Positions 48,801-52,210 are shown, numbered from the stretch's first letter. The stretch is DNA of 64,000 bases from Nilaparvata lugens (GCF_014356525.2 NC_052511.1:8526500-8590499), one strand, 5' to 3'. Notes: generated from the letters alone by a model not told the origin. Numbers and translations: made by a program.

Positions 48801-51496
48801 ATTATGATGAATTCTGAATGATTCTAGTGTTCAATGATTCTTACCCAACACATAGTAATATTTATTTGATTGGTGCAACCATGTAAAATTAATTTTCTCA
48901 TTCTTCGTTAACATACATTTATTTTTTAAATTTTAAAACTAATTGGACGTTGTTTCTCTTTTAGATTATTTATGTATTTATTTATAAATAAATAAATAAA
49001 ATAAATAAATAAATAAAATTTTATTGCCATCAAATTCATGGAACACAGACAACGTCAAATATCAGGTACAATACAATAATAATGAAAAAACAATGTCACA
49101 TAACAGTCTTTAGGTAATAATGTGTGTCAATAATCAATCATTAAAGCTTTAAATTGGTGAAATTGAAATACAGGTCACAATACAGTACTATTAAGATATA
49201 AAGACATTCACTAGCACAAGACTTAGTGTAAATATACATCTGGTAACTATAGAGAAATTACATTTTCATGAAAATCATCAACAATGAGTATATAGATTTC
49301 CCCACTTTCACCTTGTTATAATATTATAATATAATCAAGCCTACTATGTTACAATATAATTTTTCTATTGGAAGTAATGTTTTCATGTTTCTGTTTTGTT
49401 ACTCGTCACCAGCACCCAAACTATGGTTTATTATTATTAAACGAAAATCCAAAAAAATGCTGTAATTCACCCAGAAGACTTCTGCTACTGCAAATATTGA
49501 CAACCGTGTAAACAGCTAAATGGAAATTCGATGAGCGCTACTATTCAAGAATTCCCGGGCTGATAAATAATTTTTGAATAGTAGCGCTCATCGAATTTCC
49601 ATCTAGCTGTCTACCCGGTTGTCAATATTTGCAGTAGCAGAAGTCTTCGGGGTGAATTACAGCATTTAATTTGGATTTTCGTTTAATGATAATAATTCAT
49701 TCATTAGCATTTGAATAATTGCAATATCTCAGTAACTTCCATCTGTAAAATATGGTTTTGTCACTAAATAAGTATGAATGATGAAAATATTAGCTCTAGT
49801 CCAAAGAATATTACATTTGTAATCTGTATTCAATTAGATAGTTTTTATGAATTCTACTATGTAATATTATTTATTATTATTGTGTCAGCGGCTATTGATT
49901 ATTGATTACTCATTATGCTTTATAATTCATTATTATCTTTACATCTATTTGTTGTTGTTACACATATGTAAGAGTTTTTCTGTATTGTAAATAAATTTGA
50001 TTCGATTTGAAGAGCAATAAAATTTTTTTTAATCAAAAATTCAAATGAAAAGTTGAAATCACTGTTGCATCACAAAAATGGGGAAAACAAGGATTATTTT
50101 GACTAGATTTGATTTGATTGGAATGTGAGTATTTTTGATTTGTAAGAAATGTGGGGGTAGTTACCTCTGGTTGGGGGGTGTCGTTGCGGGGCCCACTCAT
50201 GGCGAGCCCTAGACAGTCGGGTCAGCTATTCTTCAGCCGCGTTCGTTCATCATACACCATTGTGCCGCAAGCTGGGTGCAGTCTGCATCCACTCCCCTGC
50301 AACGGCAATTGAAAGACCATTAAAAATTAATGAAAAATAATAATTGGGTAATTAATGCACATGCATGGGTGATTAAATTAAATTCAACCGTTACTTGTCG
50401 TGGATATCAATAGCATAATTTCCTGTAGGCTAAAACATGAACGAAAATGTATCAGCATTGTTTTACAATATTAAGGTAGACGCACACAGATCGTCATCGG
50501 ACGGACGGCACGCATCGTACGGATCGGATGATTAGATTTGATGCATTGTTTTCAATTGGAGTGCGCATACATATCCGCATCCGTATAGGTATGCGCACTC
50601 CAATTGAAAACAATGCATCAAATCTAATCATCCGATCCGTACGATGCGTGCCGTCCGTCCGATGACGATCTGCGTGCGTCTACCTTAACACAACCAATTA
50701 TCATTAAAATATTATTAACATTCTTCCATTAGAATGAGAAAAGATTAGAACTATTGTATTGCTTGGTTTTTCAGTTATTTTAACAGGCCAGTGCGTTATA
50801 ATAATATTAATAAATAGGGGTTTCACAATAAATAATTTCAAAAAATGAATTGTAAGTTTCAATTGTAATAATTTGAATAGTAGCGCTCATCGAATTCCAT
50901 CTAGCTGTCTACCCGGTTGTCAATATTTGCAGTAGCAGAAGTCTTCGGGGTGAATTACAGCATTTAATTTGGATTTTCGTTTAATGATAATAATTCATTC
51001 ATTAGCATTTGAATAATTGCAATATCTCAGTAACTTCATCTGTAAAATATGGTTTTGTCACTAAATAAGTATGAATGATGAAAAATATTAGCTCTAGTCC
51101 AAAGAATATTACATTTGTAATATGTATTCAATTAGATAGTTTTTATGAATTCTACTATGTAATATTATTTATTATTATTGTGTCAGCGGCTATTGATTAT
51201 TGTTTTCTCATTATGCTTTATAATTCATTATTATCTTTACATCTATTTGTTGTTGTTACACATATGTAAGAGTTTTTCTGTATTGTAAATAAATTTGATT
51301 CGATTTGAAGAGCAATAAAATTTTTTTAATCAAAAATTCAAATGAAAAGTTGAAATCACTGTTGCATCACAAAATGGGGAAAACAAGGATTATTTTGACT
51401 AGATTTGATTTGATTGGAATGTGAGTATTTTTGATTTGTAAGAAATGTGGGGGTAGTTACCTCTGGTTGGGGGGTGTCGTTGCGGGGCCCACTCAT
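3695..51496 (-). CDS. Large 16-exon membrane protein gene, 3' end outside the window
   Basis: This is a spliced reading frame rebuilt from the minus strand. Coding exons in transcript order: 51461-51496 (or its duplicate 50165-50200), 46964-47041, 44286-44406, 42719-42896, 33352-33575, 30686-30783, 29690-29830, 28571-28738, 26124-26263, 24956-25082, 23649-23768, 22209-22400, 15240-15362, 11449-11653, 6518-6674, 3695-3897. Every junction has GT and AG and all phases fit, giving 2311 coding nt (at least 770 codons) with no stop. The N-terminal part is hydrophilic. Exons 5-11 are charged and probably helical. Exons 13-16 hold several hydrophobic segments, so the C-terminus is probably a multi-pass membrane domain. 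No stop was found, so the gene continues past the left edge. I do not recognise the family. Introns of up to about 9 kb are filled with transposons, and a DEG/ENaC gene is nested in intron 12. Confidence 0.85.
3920..4090. repeat. LINE/SINE tail repeat, copy 1
   Basis: TTATTTATTAGAACAGTCAC then TTGCCCAAAACTTCTTCAAT; nearly the same as 54748-54912. Confidence 0.7.
4173..4950 (+). mobile_element. Helitron-like element, copy 1
   Basis: Starts TCTATATATATAAAAGCG, ends GCCTGATGGCTAG. A related sequence without it at 29955-29990 shows insertion exactly between A and T with no target duplication. The interior has a (CTGA)n/(CTCA)n stretch and three degenerate tandem units of about 117 bp (4404-4760). 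No Rep/helicase reading frame, so non-autonomous. Confidence 0.65.
5934..6199. mobile_element. MITE family B, copy 1
   Basis: Ends CATAGAGAAACAATAGC and GCTATTGTTTCTCAATG; arms include AGTAGATATCCCATGGTATA. Flanked by GTTTAAC on both sides. Confidence 0.8.
6518..6674 (-). CDS. Exon 15 of the large membrane protein gene
   Basis: 157 nt; completes a Gly codon, then FIGKGMTRHLNRIWNYGGKG, followed by a long hydrophobic stretch (GTLGIILVFPLVCLTVSG and on) that fits one or two membrane helices. A repeat element begins about 60 bases upstream of the acceptor. Confidence 0.87.
6735..7947. mobile_element. Family E repeat with internal repeats, copy 2
   Basis: Same element with an internal unit of about 160-170 bp repeated three times (around 7020, 7195 and 7364), against fewer in copy 1. 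It begins about 60 bases upstream of the exon-15 acceptor. Confidence 0.75.
8312..8687. mobile_element. MITE family A, copy 1
   Basis: A foldback element of about 375 bp with long terminal inverted repeats (GGGCCGGTTTCCGAGCTCGG and its complement). Its outermost bases GGGCCGGTT are the same as those of the Harbinger remnant at 34123, so it is probably a Harbinger-driven MITE. Confidence 0.85.
9187..9437. mobile_element. Foldback MITE
   Basis: Ends ACAGTATGGAAACTTG and CAAGTTTCCATTCTGT with TGACGCAAAAA on both arms. Confidence 0.55.
9925..10082. mobile_element. Small perfect-stem hairpin element
   Basis: ACTAGTACTCACTGTGGAGC and its complement with TTTCGGATTTTT in the stem. Confidence 0.7.
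10084..11312 (+). pseudogene. 5'-truncated LINE with RT domain
   Basis: Three frames in succession (10115-10321, 10336-10683, 10698-11081) cover RT motifs: YGVPQGSILGPTLFIIYVND, then FADD as the catalytic motif, then HSYLSYGTILWA, and a C-terminal tail ending NPIYEIEEFYD. Stops or frameshifts separate them, so it is inactive. The 3' end has AATAAAGTATTTTGACTTTGA. It was inserted into a palindromic MITE whose arms are at 9816-9925 and 11313-11422. Confidence 0.8.
11449..11653 (-). CDS. Exon 14 of the large membrane protein gene
   Basis: 205 nt, phase 0 in with one base out. It reads VVIPWCSPVSLRALFCMSPF and later LFPRKSSLTPTLASRL. An overlapping reading frame in the same exon is also open but does not join to its neighbours. 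Confidence 0.86.
11934..12925. mobile_element. Insect dispersed repeat with 92-bp duplication at one end
   Basis: Begins TAGCTTACCCGGCGAACTTCG and ends with ACAAACAAACATACAAACAAA and a TATATGTATAGATAG tail, a layout common in insect RTE-type or Helitron-type repeats. The first 92 bases or so (11935-12026) are repeated at 12027-12119. No coding frame remains. Confidence 0.55.
12926..13304. other. AT-rich intron sequence, nothing recognised
   Basis: No coding, hairpin or repeat signal visible. Confidence 0.5.
13305..13428. repeat. LINE-tail repeat family P, copy 1
   Basis: CCTATTTCGGACTATGTGTA to AATCAATAAAGAATAGAGAA; a second copy is at 25913-26041, and inverted relatives lie at about 795-925 and 38400-38560. 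Confidence 0.7.
14125..15150 (+). mobile_element. Family G repeat, copy 1
   Basis: Starts TCCTATACTATTAAACGAGC and ends near GAGCGAAGCTCGGTCCCCG, a short terminal hairpin (GAGC-GAA-GCTC). It carries an internal foldback (AAGCCGGGTTATTTTCAATC with its inverted partner) and a LINE-like tail. It could be a Helitron relative, but the ends are not diagnostic. Confidence 0.55.
15240..15362 (-). CDS. Exon 13 of the large membrane protein gene
   Basis: 123 nt, 41 codons, phase 0 to 0. It has a Trp-rich run (WPLWRWINYCHRTWSWTWN) leading into the first hydrophobic segment of the C-terminal membrane region. The donor is GTATGT. Confidence 0.85.
15642..15880 (+). mobile_element. Family G repeat, short relative
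   Basis: Starts TCCTATTATATTAAGCGAGC and ends ACCGAGCGAAGTGAGGTCC; an internally deleted or related shorter version about 270 bases from exon 13. Confidence 0.5.
15879..16092. mobile_element. Foldback MITE with GC-rich ends
   Basis: Arms carry ACACGCCGCGAACATGAGC and GCTCATGTTCGCGGCGCGTA with AATCAGCTGAT inside. Confidence 0.7.
16590..16742. mobile_element. Small foldback MITE
   Basis: GGGCCGTTTGCACAGT and GATACAGTGGAAACGGCCC ends; inner arms with TTAAACT and AGTTTAA type repeats. Confidence 0.55.
17169..17174 (-). terminator. Poly(A) signal of the DEG/ENaC gene
   Basis: AATAAA on the minus strand, about 26 bases after the stop codon. It gives a very short 3' UTR and separates the nested gene from the rest of the host intron. 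Confidence 0.6.
17200..18876 (-). CDS. DEG/ENaC (pickpocket-type) sodium channel subunit, intronless
   Basis: This 558-aa open frame has the order of a degenerin/epithelial sodium channel subunit, a trimeric amiloride-sensitive cation channel of the plasma membrane. The intracellular N-terminus has the His-Gly gating motif (about residues 29-30). TM1 is about 45-63, followed by the post-TM1 FTYC. A Cys-rich extracellular domain follows (roughly 350-435, with CLQDC, CGC and CSCLSSC). TM2 is about 476-504 with the G-L-S filter triplet near 486-488 and SVVEIFYF after it. The cytoplasmic tail of about 54 residues is basic. The length is normal for insect pickpockets. The usual Gly-rich lead into TM2 is replaced by VTYLDTF, which is unusual. 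The gene sits whole in intron 12 of the large gene on the same strand. Which pickpocket subfamily it belongs to cannot be told by eye. Confidence 0.93.
   Translation of the reverse strand: MKFSTKMRLHLKWLDRSVLEEFLSSTSLHGVKYLGCKQKGWIEKLFWAIILAIFFSFSFSILTETWNKWQESPIVINTDNKPHSVATLPSPAFTYCGDYLVNRSALHDLIRKGDRENHLEVYRISYVFKILPLFHSIYRSVWNVSYNDVEGVASRNTSFMMKNEVLLRYFKTLIVSDPAIILKPSNTNLKPQINFFNGICYTHNMVPSSLFYSNSTFLQHLDVIYDSYTMKVHSSFDGLPIVLIENRSENIVFMVPSFVTHLNDIYRHITDKELDEYLGERRKDVERVSSHLKYPVYALHSPWAIPFASGEWYRLPETSFDGDVKSLTHPSHMYLDHALWDKSPAERNCLLPSENNLKFFLQYSFKNCLQDCLSDAMLEKCGCVSFELPRTEDTLICGETNKVCAEKVLDAHQGDAVSVGKCSCLSSCEEMEYNIGHREFLPVNNSGTYFYIVFRDIFFYPRIRSLSKTLEDFILSSVTYLDTFLGLSLISVVEIFYFILLCIIRSYRKKQNYNNRPKPTINELIVSKKRIFSVKSFDYTGRKDPDVFKLNHRRNKSM
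19539..20256. repeat. 178-bp tandem repeat, four copies
   Basis: Units start at about 19539, 19718, 19896 and 20074. The first is the most diverged; the other three are nearly identical. The block lies about 660 bases upstream of the DEG/ENaC start codon. Each unit carries a short inverted motif around TCAACTG/CAGTTGA. Confidence 0.9.
20643..20957. mobile_element. MITE family J, copy 1
   Basis: CTATAGTGAGGTCCACGTTA at one end and TAACGTGGACCTTACTATAG at the other, about 315 bp. Confidence 0.8.
21655..21995 (+). pseudogene. RTE/endonuclease-RT C-terminal fragment
   Basis: Frame 21661-21867 reads RIEMRQLGWYGHVQRMGDD and RRRAVGRPRYSSD. After a frameshift the next frame gives MKRMAMDRESWRKWTEA. 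The L-x-W-x-G-H-V-x-R-M then G-R-P-R, D-R-x-x-W-R order is the well-known C-terminal end of many insect endonuclease-RT proteins. It lies in intron 12 upstream of the DEG/ENaC gene. Confidence 0.7.
22209..22400 (-). CDS. Exon 12 of the large membrane protein gene
   Basis: 192 nt, 64 codons, phase 0 to 0. It begins REPVLLKELRKVKTPTRTF, contains a Trp/Arg-rich stretch (QWRTQIWFPRNWIVRR) and ends with Ser/Thr/Pro-rich sequence. The next intron (15363-22208) contains the complete DEG/ENaC gene. Confidence 0.87.
22483..22857. mobile_element. MITE family A, copy 2
   Basis: Same long terminal inverted repeats as copy 1, diverged at the outer ends. It lies about 80 bases upstream of exon 12. Confidence 0.8.
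22860..23645. other. AT-rich intron sequence with one small palindrome
   Basis: CCTCTGGTCGTGTTG and CCCTCGACCAGAGG form a short stem at 23491-23521. Otherwise nothing recognised. Confidence 0.5.
23649..23768 (-). CDS. Exon 11 of the large membrane protein gene
   Basis: 120 nt, 40 codons, phase 0 to 0. It starts ESFIEECKWSAHEEALLLC and ends DLTFMKE. The donor is GTAGGA. Confidence 0.85.
24179..24662 (+). mobile_element. Helitron-like element, copy 2
   Basis: Same TCTATATATATAAAAGCG start and GACGGCTAG end, flanked by A and T, with most of the interior deleted. A second CCTGACGGCTAG end follows at 24710-24722, as if a 3' end had been used twice. Confidence 0.65.
24725..24834. repeat. Imperfect palindrome
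   Basis: ATACACCGTGTCCCACGAAGAGG and its partner CCTCTCCGGGGAGACGGTGT in part; small foldback next to the Helitron-like element. Confidence 0.5.
24956..25082 (-). CDS. Exon 10 of the large membrane protein gene
   Basis: 127 nt; completes an Arg codon, then AVENVQRKLTKMKENLKQRL, a likely coiled coil. It ends in phase 0 at DKLHKAE. Confidence 0.86.
25209..25447. mobile_element. Foldback MITE near exon 10
   Basis: Imperfect arms: GATCACACCACGGTATTTAG and its partner CTATATACCGTGGATCAC. Starts 127 bases upstream of exon 10. Confidence 0.6.
25528..25900. mobile_element. MITE family A, copy 3
   Basis: Well preserved copy with GGGCCGG at one end and CCGGCCC at the other, inside intron 9. Confidence 0.85.
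25913..26041. repeat. LINE-tail repeat family P, copy 2
   Basis: Follows the family A MITE directly and ends 83 bases before exon 9. Confidence 0.7.
26124..26263 (-). CDS. Exon 9 of the large membrane protein gene
   Basis: 140 nt, phase 0 in with two bases carried out. It starts EVNEAVMKEYLQKVYSS and ends QSVVLMH plus AG. Confidence 0.86.
26270..27150. other. AT-rich intron sequence, nothing recognised
   Basis: A short imperfect repeat (ATCAACAAATAGGCTACA) occurs twice near 26410 and 26560. No coding signal. Confidence 0.5.
27439..27518 (-). promoter_or_regulatory. Three tandem histone-mRNA-like 3' stem-loops
   Basis: On the minus strand, 27503-27518, 27471-27487 and 27439-27455 read GGTCCCTTTTAGGGCC, GGTCCCTTTTCAGGGCC and GGCCCCTTTTCAGGGCC. 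Each is followed by ACCA and preceded by TTGG or CTTGG, with a period of about 32. The animal replication-dependent histone stem-loop is GG-Y-Y-C-T-TTTC-A-G-R-R-CC followed by ACCA. The match is close, but these copies have one extra C on the 5' side of the stem, and the first lacks the loop C. They lie directly after the stop of the 154-aa ORF. Confidence 0.5.
27527..27991 (-). CDS. 154-aa arginine-rich ORF of unknown function
   Basis: The ORF starts at ATG 27989-27991; an in-frame GTG-led extension upstream is less likely. It reads MPRRNRAGRRTQKRRALRR at the N-terminus, strongly basic and reminiscent of nucleic-acid binding tails. An Ala/Pro/Gln linker follows, then a mixed region with three Cys (CRTDIGVCAAEAYDPAC), and a Pro/Arg-rich C-terminus. 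I recognise no domain; it is not a histone. Codons are strongly G/C-ending, unlike the exons around it. TATA and CCAAT elements lie upstream, and three histone-like stem-loop motifs start 9 bases after the stop. Its being the only long frame in the insert, correctly placed between these signals, argues that it is real, but there is no homology support. Confidence 0.45.
   Translation of the reverse strand: MPRRNRAGRRTQKRRALRRLRQVEERLRLYTAAPAAPQDLAPQPNNWRAVLDARVGCRTDIGVCAAEAYDPACPGFDRRPLLNEEVVEEVLPAEIRHDLWLVDHPVSPLRSPGKPEWRLRTIDLSPCRPALAPDGPARDPRAAWYRASRRLLNI
28081..28132 (-). repeat. Short tandem motif in the leader of the 154-aa ORF
   Basis: GAGACCACTACC occurs three times in a row with short spacers on the minus strand, between the TATA-like box and the ORF. 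Confidence 0.7.
28190..28197 (-). promoter_or_regulatory. TATA-like box of the GC-rich insert
   Basis: Reads AATAAAAG followed by a G run on the minus strand. It lies about 200 bases before the ATG of the 154-aa ORF and just downstream of the inverted CCAAT pair, a plausible core promoter. Confidence 0.45.
28223..28250. promoter_or_regulatory. Inverted pair of CCAAT boxes
   Basis: TATTGGCCG and CGGCCAATA form an exact 9-bp inverted repeat around an 8-base GC-rich spacer. The position, a few tens of bases upstream of the TATA-like box, fits divergent CCAAT-factor sites. Confidence 0.45.
28571..28738 (-). CDS. Exon 8 of the large membrane protein gene
   Basis: 168 nt, 56 codons, phase 0 to 0. 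It is helical and charged (GVELDLRLYSKDIMKKALPI to KLPDEEIEK). The donor GTCAGT is acceptable though not ideal. A MITE ends about 50 bases downstream, and behind it in the intron lies the GC-rich insert. Confidence 0.87.
29119..29310. mobile_element. Hairpin family M, copy 1
   Basis: Inverted arms (AATGAAAAAGACTAAGAAAT with its complement) around AGAAAGACCGGTTTCGGTTA, then a shared tail ACCACAATATCAAC. Confidence 0.75.
29690..29830 (-). CDS. Exon 7 of the large membrane protein gene
   Basis: 141 nt, 47 codons, phase 0 to 0. It starts REFEDSLELLCGFVRRQLKR and ends PIPYLFLTPK. The acceptor is TTGCAG. Confidence 0.87.
30430..30652. mobile_element. MITE family K
   Basis: Foldback with CCGGTTGCACGAAAGCCGGT and ACCGGCTTTTGTGCAACCGG. 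Close relatives sit inside the family G repeats. Ends about 35 bases from exon 6. Confidence 0.75.
30686..30783 (-). CDS. Exon 6 of the large membrane protein gene
   Basis: 98 nt; the phase-1 entry completes an Asp codon. It reads ILIGVPSLLAHNLDAKL and ends in phase 0 at LVCR. The donor is GTGAGT. Confidence 0.85.
31449..32017 (-). pseudogene. LINE reverse transcriptase C-terminal remnant
   Basis: Two overlapping minus-strand frames read LLYGILIWGNA, then GIPSTESCRDHF, FILNCLLFAKGN and SIKLFNKLPLDAR: thumb and C-terminal region of a Jockey/CR1-like RT related to the one at 10084. A frameshift joins them near 31835. It lies in intron 5. Confidence 0.7.
32293..33320. mobile_element. MITE family B, long divergent copy
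   Basis: The ends resemble family B (AGATATCCCATTGTATAGGGCG left, CATGGGATATC right) but the interior is about 1 kb. It includes GCGGCCGC and a smaller repeat starting GGGGCGTAGCGAAGGGGGG at 33028. Ends about 30 bases before exon 5. Confidence 0.5.
33352..33575 (-). CDS. Exon 5 of the large membrane protein gene
   Basis: 224 nt, GC-rich. It starts EFEVPSLNFAGQTHKWRL and includes a charged amphipathic stretch and a C-terminal hydrophobic helix ending GALKLLG. It carries one base into exon 6. The intron upstream of it (33576-42718) is the largest in the gene. Confidence 0.88.
33757..34120. mobile_element. MITE family A, copy 4
   Basis: Inverted in its internal part compared with copies 1-3. 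It ends two bases before the Harbinger remnant that starts at 34123. Confidence 0.8.
34123..34956 (-). mobile_element. PIF/Harbinger element remnant
   Basis: An element of about 830 bp with terminal inverted repeats of about 40 bases (GGGCCGGTTACAGAGCTCGA on the left, its reverse complement on the right), flanked by TA-rich 3-bp sequences. The right end is partly repeated at 34829-34880. It contains a fragment of Harbinger nuclease on the minus strand (34575-34790). Most of the transposase and any Myb-like gene are missing. Confidence 0.75.
34575..34790 (-). pseudogene. Harbinger transposase N-terminal fragment
   Basis: The minus-strand frame reads RKRKIKRRRYQVHPMVAQRA followed by FQREFSTIIYII and FFNYLRMSIRNFDELF. 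This matches the HARBI1/PIF nuclease N-terminus: an Arg-rich run, R-Y-x-V-H-P, then F-x-N-Y-x-R-M-S and F-x-E-L. The frame stops soon after, before the DDE catalytic residues, so the copy is dead. A longer ORF in another frame over the same bases is a shadow. Confidence 0.72.
35225..35455. mobile_element. Foldback MITE
   Basis: Arms hold GCTGGGCCTCATCTATAGTA, GCTCTGAAGATAGGGCC and the inverse ATCTTCAGAGC, GATGGGGCCCAG. Confidence 0.55.
35966..36110. mobile_element. MITE family B, half copy
   Basis: Only the left arm is seen (ACAATAGCGTAAGTAGATAT onward), followed by a repeated CTCAAGCCGATTACTGTCGA segment. Confidence 0.65.
36354..36673. mobile_element. MITE family O
   Basis: Terminal inverted repeats of nearly 100 bases start TTAGACCAGTTATAGAATAG. 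The flanking GTTTACACC gives an 8- to 9-bp target duplication, as in hAT elements. Confidence 0.75.
36771..37045. mobile_element. MITE family B, nested copy
   Basis: CATAGAGAAACAATAGCG to CGCTATTGTTTCTCTATG, inserted in a family C element. Confidence 0.85.
37581..38117. mobile_element. Family D element, copy 2
   Basis: Close to copy 1 throughout, including the final GC-rich part with CCGCCCCCGCCTACGGCTCG. Confidence 0.8.
39150..39336. mobile_element. MITE family C, intact copy
   Basis: The best preserved copy: GCTGGGTTTACACCAAAGTT at the left and AACTTTGGTGTAAACTCAGC at the right, with a nearly complete stem. Confidence 0.85.
39340..42160. other. Longest stretch without recognised elements
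   Basis: About 2.8 kb of AT-rich intron 4 with no convincing ORF. Only a short LINE-like tail (TTTTGGGCGAATGCCTGTTG) at about 41860-41940 stands out. Confidence 0.5.
42161..42352 (+). mobile_element. tRNA-derived SINE
   Basis: The head GCCGGGTTGGTCTAGTGGT contains an A box and GGTTCGAATCC is a B box, about 45 bases apart, so an RNA polymerase III promoter is intact. The acceptor and anticodon stems of a real tRNA do not pair, and an unrelated tail ending in ACAATAAAAAC follows. Confidence 0.75.
42719..42896 (-). CDS. Exon 4 of the large membrane protein gene
   Basis: 178 nt and clearly GC-richer than its surroundings. It contains PNSLRELFIAPSFDELDA and ends QLESLRERG across the splice. Phase 1 in, two bases carried out. 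The donor is GTGAGT. Confidence 0.85.
42975..43245. mobile_element. MITE family B, divergent copy
   Basis: Arms around CACATGGTATGGAGCGTCTA and CTATACCATGGGATATGG; about 80 bases upstream of exon 4. Confidence 0.65.
44007..44268. repeat. Minisatellite with unit of about 23 bp
   Basis: ATTGAATCAATGAATTGTGT units with small variants, roughly ten copies. It ends about 20 bases from the 5' splice site of exon 3. Confidence 0.9.
44286..44406 (-). CDS. Exon 3 of the large membrane protein gene
   Basis: 121 nt, enters in phase 0 and leaves one base. It starts VGEQFLYHWKTFPIILPPP, a distinctive Trp/Pro-rich stretch, and ends with a polar segment. A minisatellite starts about 20 bases downstream of the donor. 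Confidence 0.85.
44481..44680. mobile_element. Hairpin family M, copy 2
   Basis: Same arms and same tail as copy 1, with GGTCTTTCTAA on both arms; starts 75 bases upstream of exon 3. Confidence 0.75.
44953..45227. mobile_element. MITE family B, copy flanked by CTAATAG
   Basis: Both arms are clear and the 7-base CTAATAG stands on both sides, supporting a 7-bp target duplication. Confidence 0.8.
45302..45930 (+). mobile_element. Family G repeat, copy 2
   Basis: Same start and same GAGCGAAGCTCGGTCCCC end as copy 1. Provides the uninterrupted sequence used to read the Helitron-like insertion in copy 3. Confidence 0.6.
45935..46960. other. AT-rich intron sequence, one LINE tail
   Basis: Apart from the tail at 46258-46390 nothing is recognised. 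Confidence 0.5.
46964..47041 (-). CDS. Exon 2 of the large membrane protein gene
   Basis: 78 nt, 26 codons, phase 0 to 0. It begins KEPIQFEVNLKGAPDEL and ends QNIKE. The acceptor is TTTTCAG and the donor GTAATA. Confidence 0.85.
47164..47540. mobile_element. MITE family A, copy 5
   Basis: Same terminal repeats, with TTA before and TAA after the element, as expected for Harbinger-type 3-bp target duplications. It lies just upstream of exon 2. Confidence 0.85.
47545..48550. other. Intron 1 sequence without recognised features
   Basis: Two weak open frames on the plus strand have no family features and no supporting context. Confidence 0.5.
48551..48744. mobile_element. Hairpin related in layout to family M
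   Basis: Long arms around ATACAAATTATAACTACTAGAT with a loop containing GATGGTGTGATAACCGAA. Confidence 0.65.
48745..49430. other. Intron 1 sequence with AAAT microsatellite
   Basis: A (AAAT)n-like run at 48980-49020 is followed by what looks like an inverted LINE tail (TTTTATTGCCATCAAATTCA). Confidence 0.5.
49431..49694. mobile_element. Palindromic MITE at the duplication breakpoint
   Basis: The two arms of about 120 bases are near-perfect inverted copies (outer ends AACGAAAATCC and GGATTTTCGTT, inner ends around GAGCGCTACTATTCAA). The loop near 49545-49572 contains CCCGGG. Only the right arm is present in the distal duplicate at 50873-50993. Confidence 0.85.
50165..50296 (-). CDS. Exon 1, proximal copy: 5' UTR and start codon
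   Basis: I see the same 132-nt exon sequence as at 51461-51592, with the same acceptor, donor, upstream ORFs and 12-codon coding part (50165-50200). The bases just outside the acceptor differ (a short indel). If both copies were spliced into one mRNA, the distal frame would enter this exon in phase 0 and stop after 24 codons, so the two copies should act as alternatives. Confidence 0.7.
50471..50688. mobile_element. Foldback MITE flanked by TTAA
   Basis: This is an almost perfect palindrome with arms of about 98 bases. It starts TTAAGGTAGACGCACACAG and ends with the reverse complement, with a GC-rich stretch around CGTACGGATCGG. TTAA at both ends fits a TTAA-targeting (piggyBac-like) element, but the TIR family is not recognised. 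Confidence 0.85.
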
Positions 51497-51592
51497 GGCG
51501 AGCCCTAGACAGTCGGGTCAGCTATTCTTCAGCCGCGTTCGTTCATCATACACCATTGTGCCGCAAGCTGGGTGCAGTCTGCATCCACTCCC
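51461..51592 (-). CDS. Exon 1, distal copy: 5' UTR and start codon
   Basis: This 132-nt exon has an AG acceptor and a GT donor, so a further non-coding exon must lie upstream. The start ATG is at 51494-51496 in a good context (GCC before, A after). It encodes MSGPRNDTPQPE and ends in phase 0. An in-frame TGA 24 nt before the ATG fixes the start. Several short upstream ORFs are visible in the leader, including one of 12 codons in the same frame, which could damp translation. It is the upstream member of a tandem duplication; the other copy is 50165-50296. Confidence 0.7.
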
Positions 51593-51800
51593 CTGCAACA
51601 CCAAAAAGTCAATTGAAAGACCATTATTACAAATCAATTAAAAATTAATGAAAAATAATAGTTGGGTAATTAATGCAAGTAATACAGTACATGCATGGGT
51701 GATTAAATTAAATTCAACCGTTACTTGTCGTGGATATCAATAGCATAATTTCCTGTAGGCTAAAACATGAACGAAAATGTATCAGCATTGTTTTACAATA

Positions 51801-52018
51801 TTAAGGTAGACGCACACAGATCGTCATCGGACGGACGGCACGCATCGTACGGATCGGATGATTAGATTTGATGCATTGTTTTCAATTGGAGTGCGCATAC
51901 ATATCCGCATCCGTATAGGTATGCGCACTCCAATTGAAAACAATGCATCAAATCTAATCATCCGATCCGTACGATGCGTGCCGTCCGTCCGATGACGATC
52001 TGCGTGCGTCTACCTTAA
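51801..52018. mobile_element. Foldback MITE flanked by TTAA, duplicated copy
   Basis: Same element as at 50471-50688, carried along by the tandem duplication rather than inserted separately. Confidence 0.85.
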
Positions 52019-52210
52019 CACAACCAATTATCATTAAAATATTATTAACATTCTTCCATTAGAATGAGAAAAGATTAGAACTATTGTATTGCTTGGTTTT
52101 TCAGTTATTTTAACAGGCCAGTGCGTTATAATAATATTAATAAATAGGGGTTTCACAATAAATAATTTCAAAAAATGAATTGTAAGTTTCAATTGTAATT
52201 ATTTCAATAC

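Larger units (their letters stand above)
49573..50870. repeat. Tandem duplication of exon 1 region, proximal copy
   Basis: A block of about 1.3 kb, nearly identical to 50871-52200. It contains the right arm of a palindromic MITE, the exon-1 copy and a TTAA-flanked foldback MITE. The two copies differ by a few short indels, for instance just past the exon-1 acceptor. The duplication starts at the loop of the palindromic MITE at 49431-49694. Confidence 0.9.
50871..52200. repeat. Tandem duplication of exon 1 region, distal copy
   Basis: The second copy of the block. It begins with only the right half of the palindromic MITE and ends at the same sequence as the first (tgtaagtttcaattgtaat). It is some 30 bases longer through small insertions. 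Confidence 0.9.
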
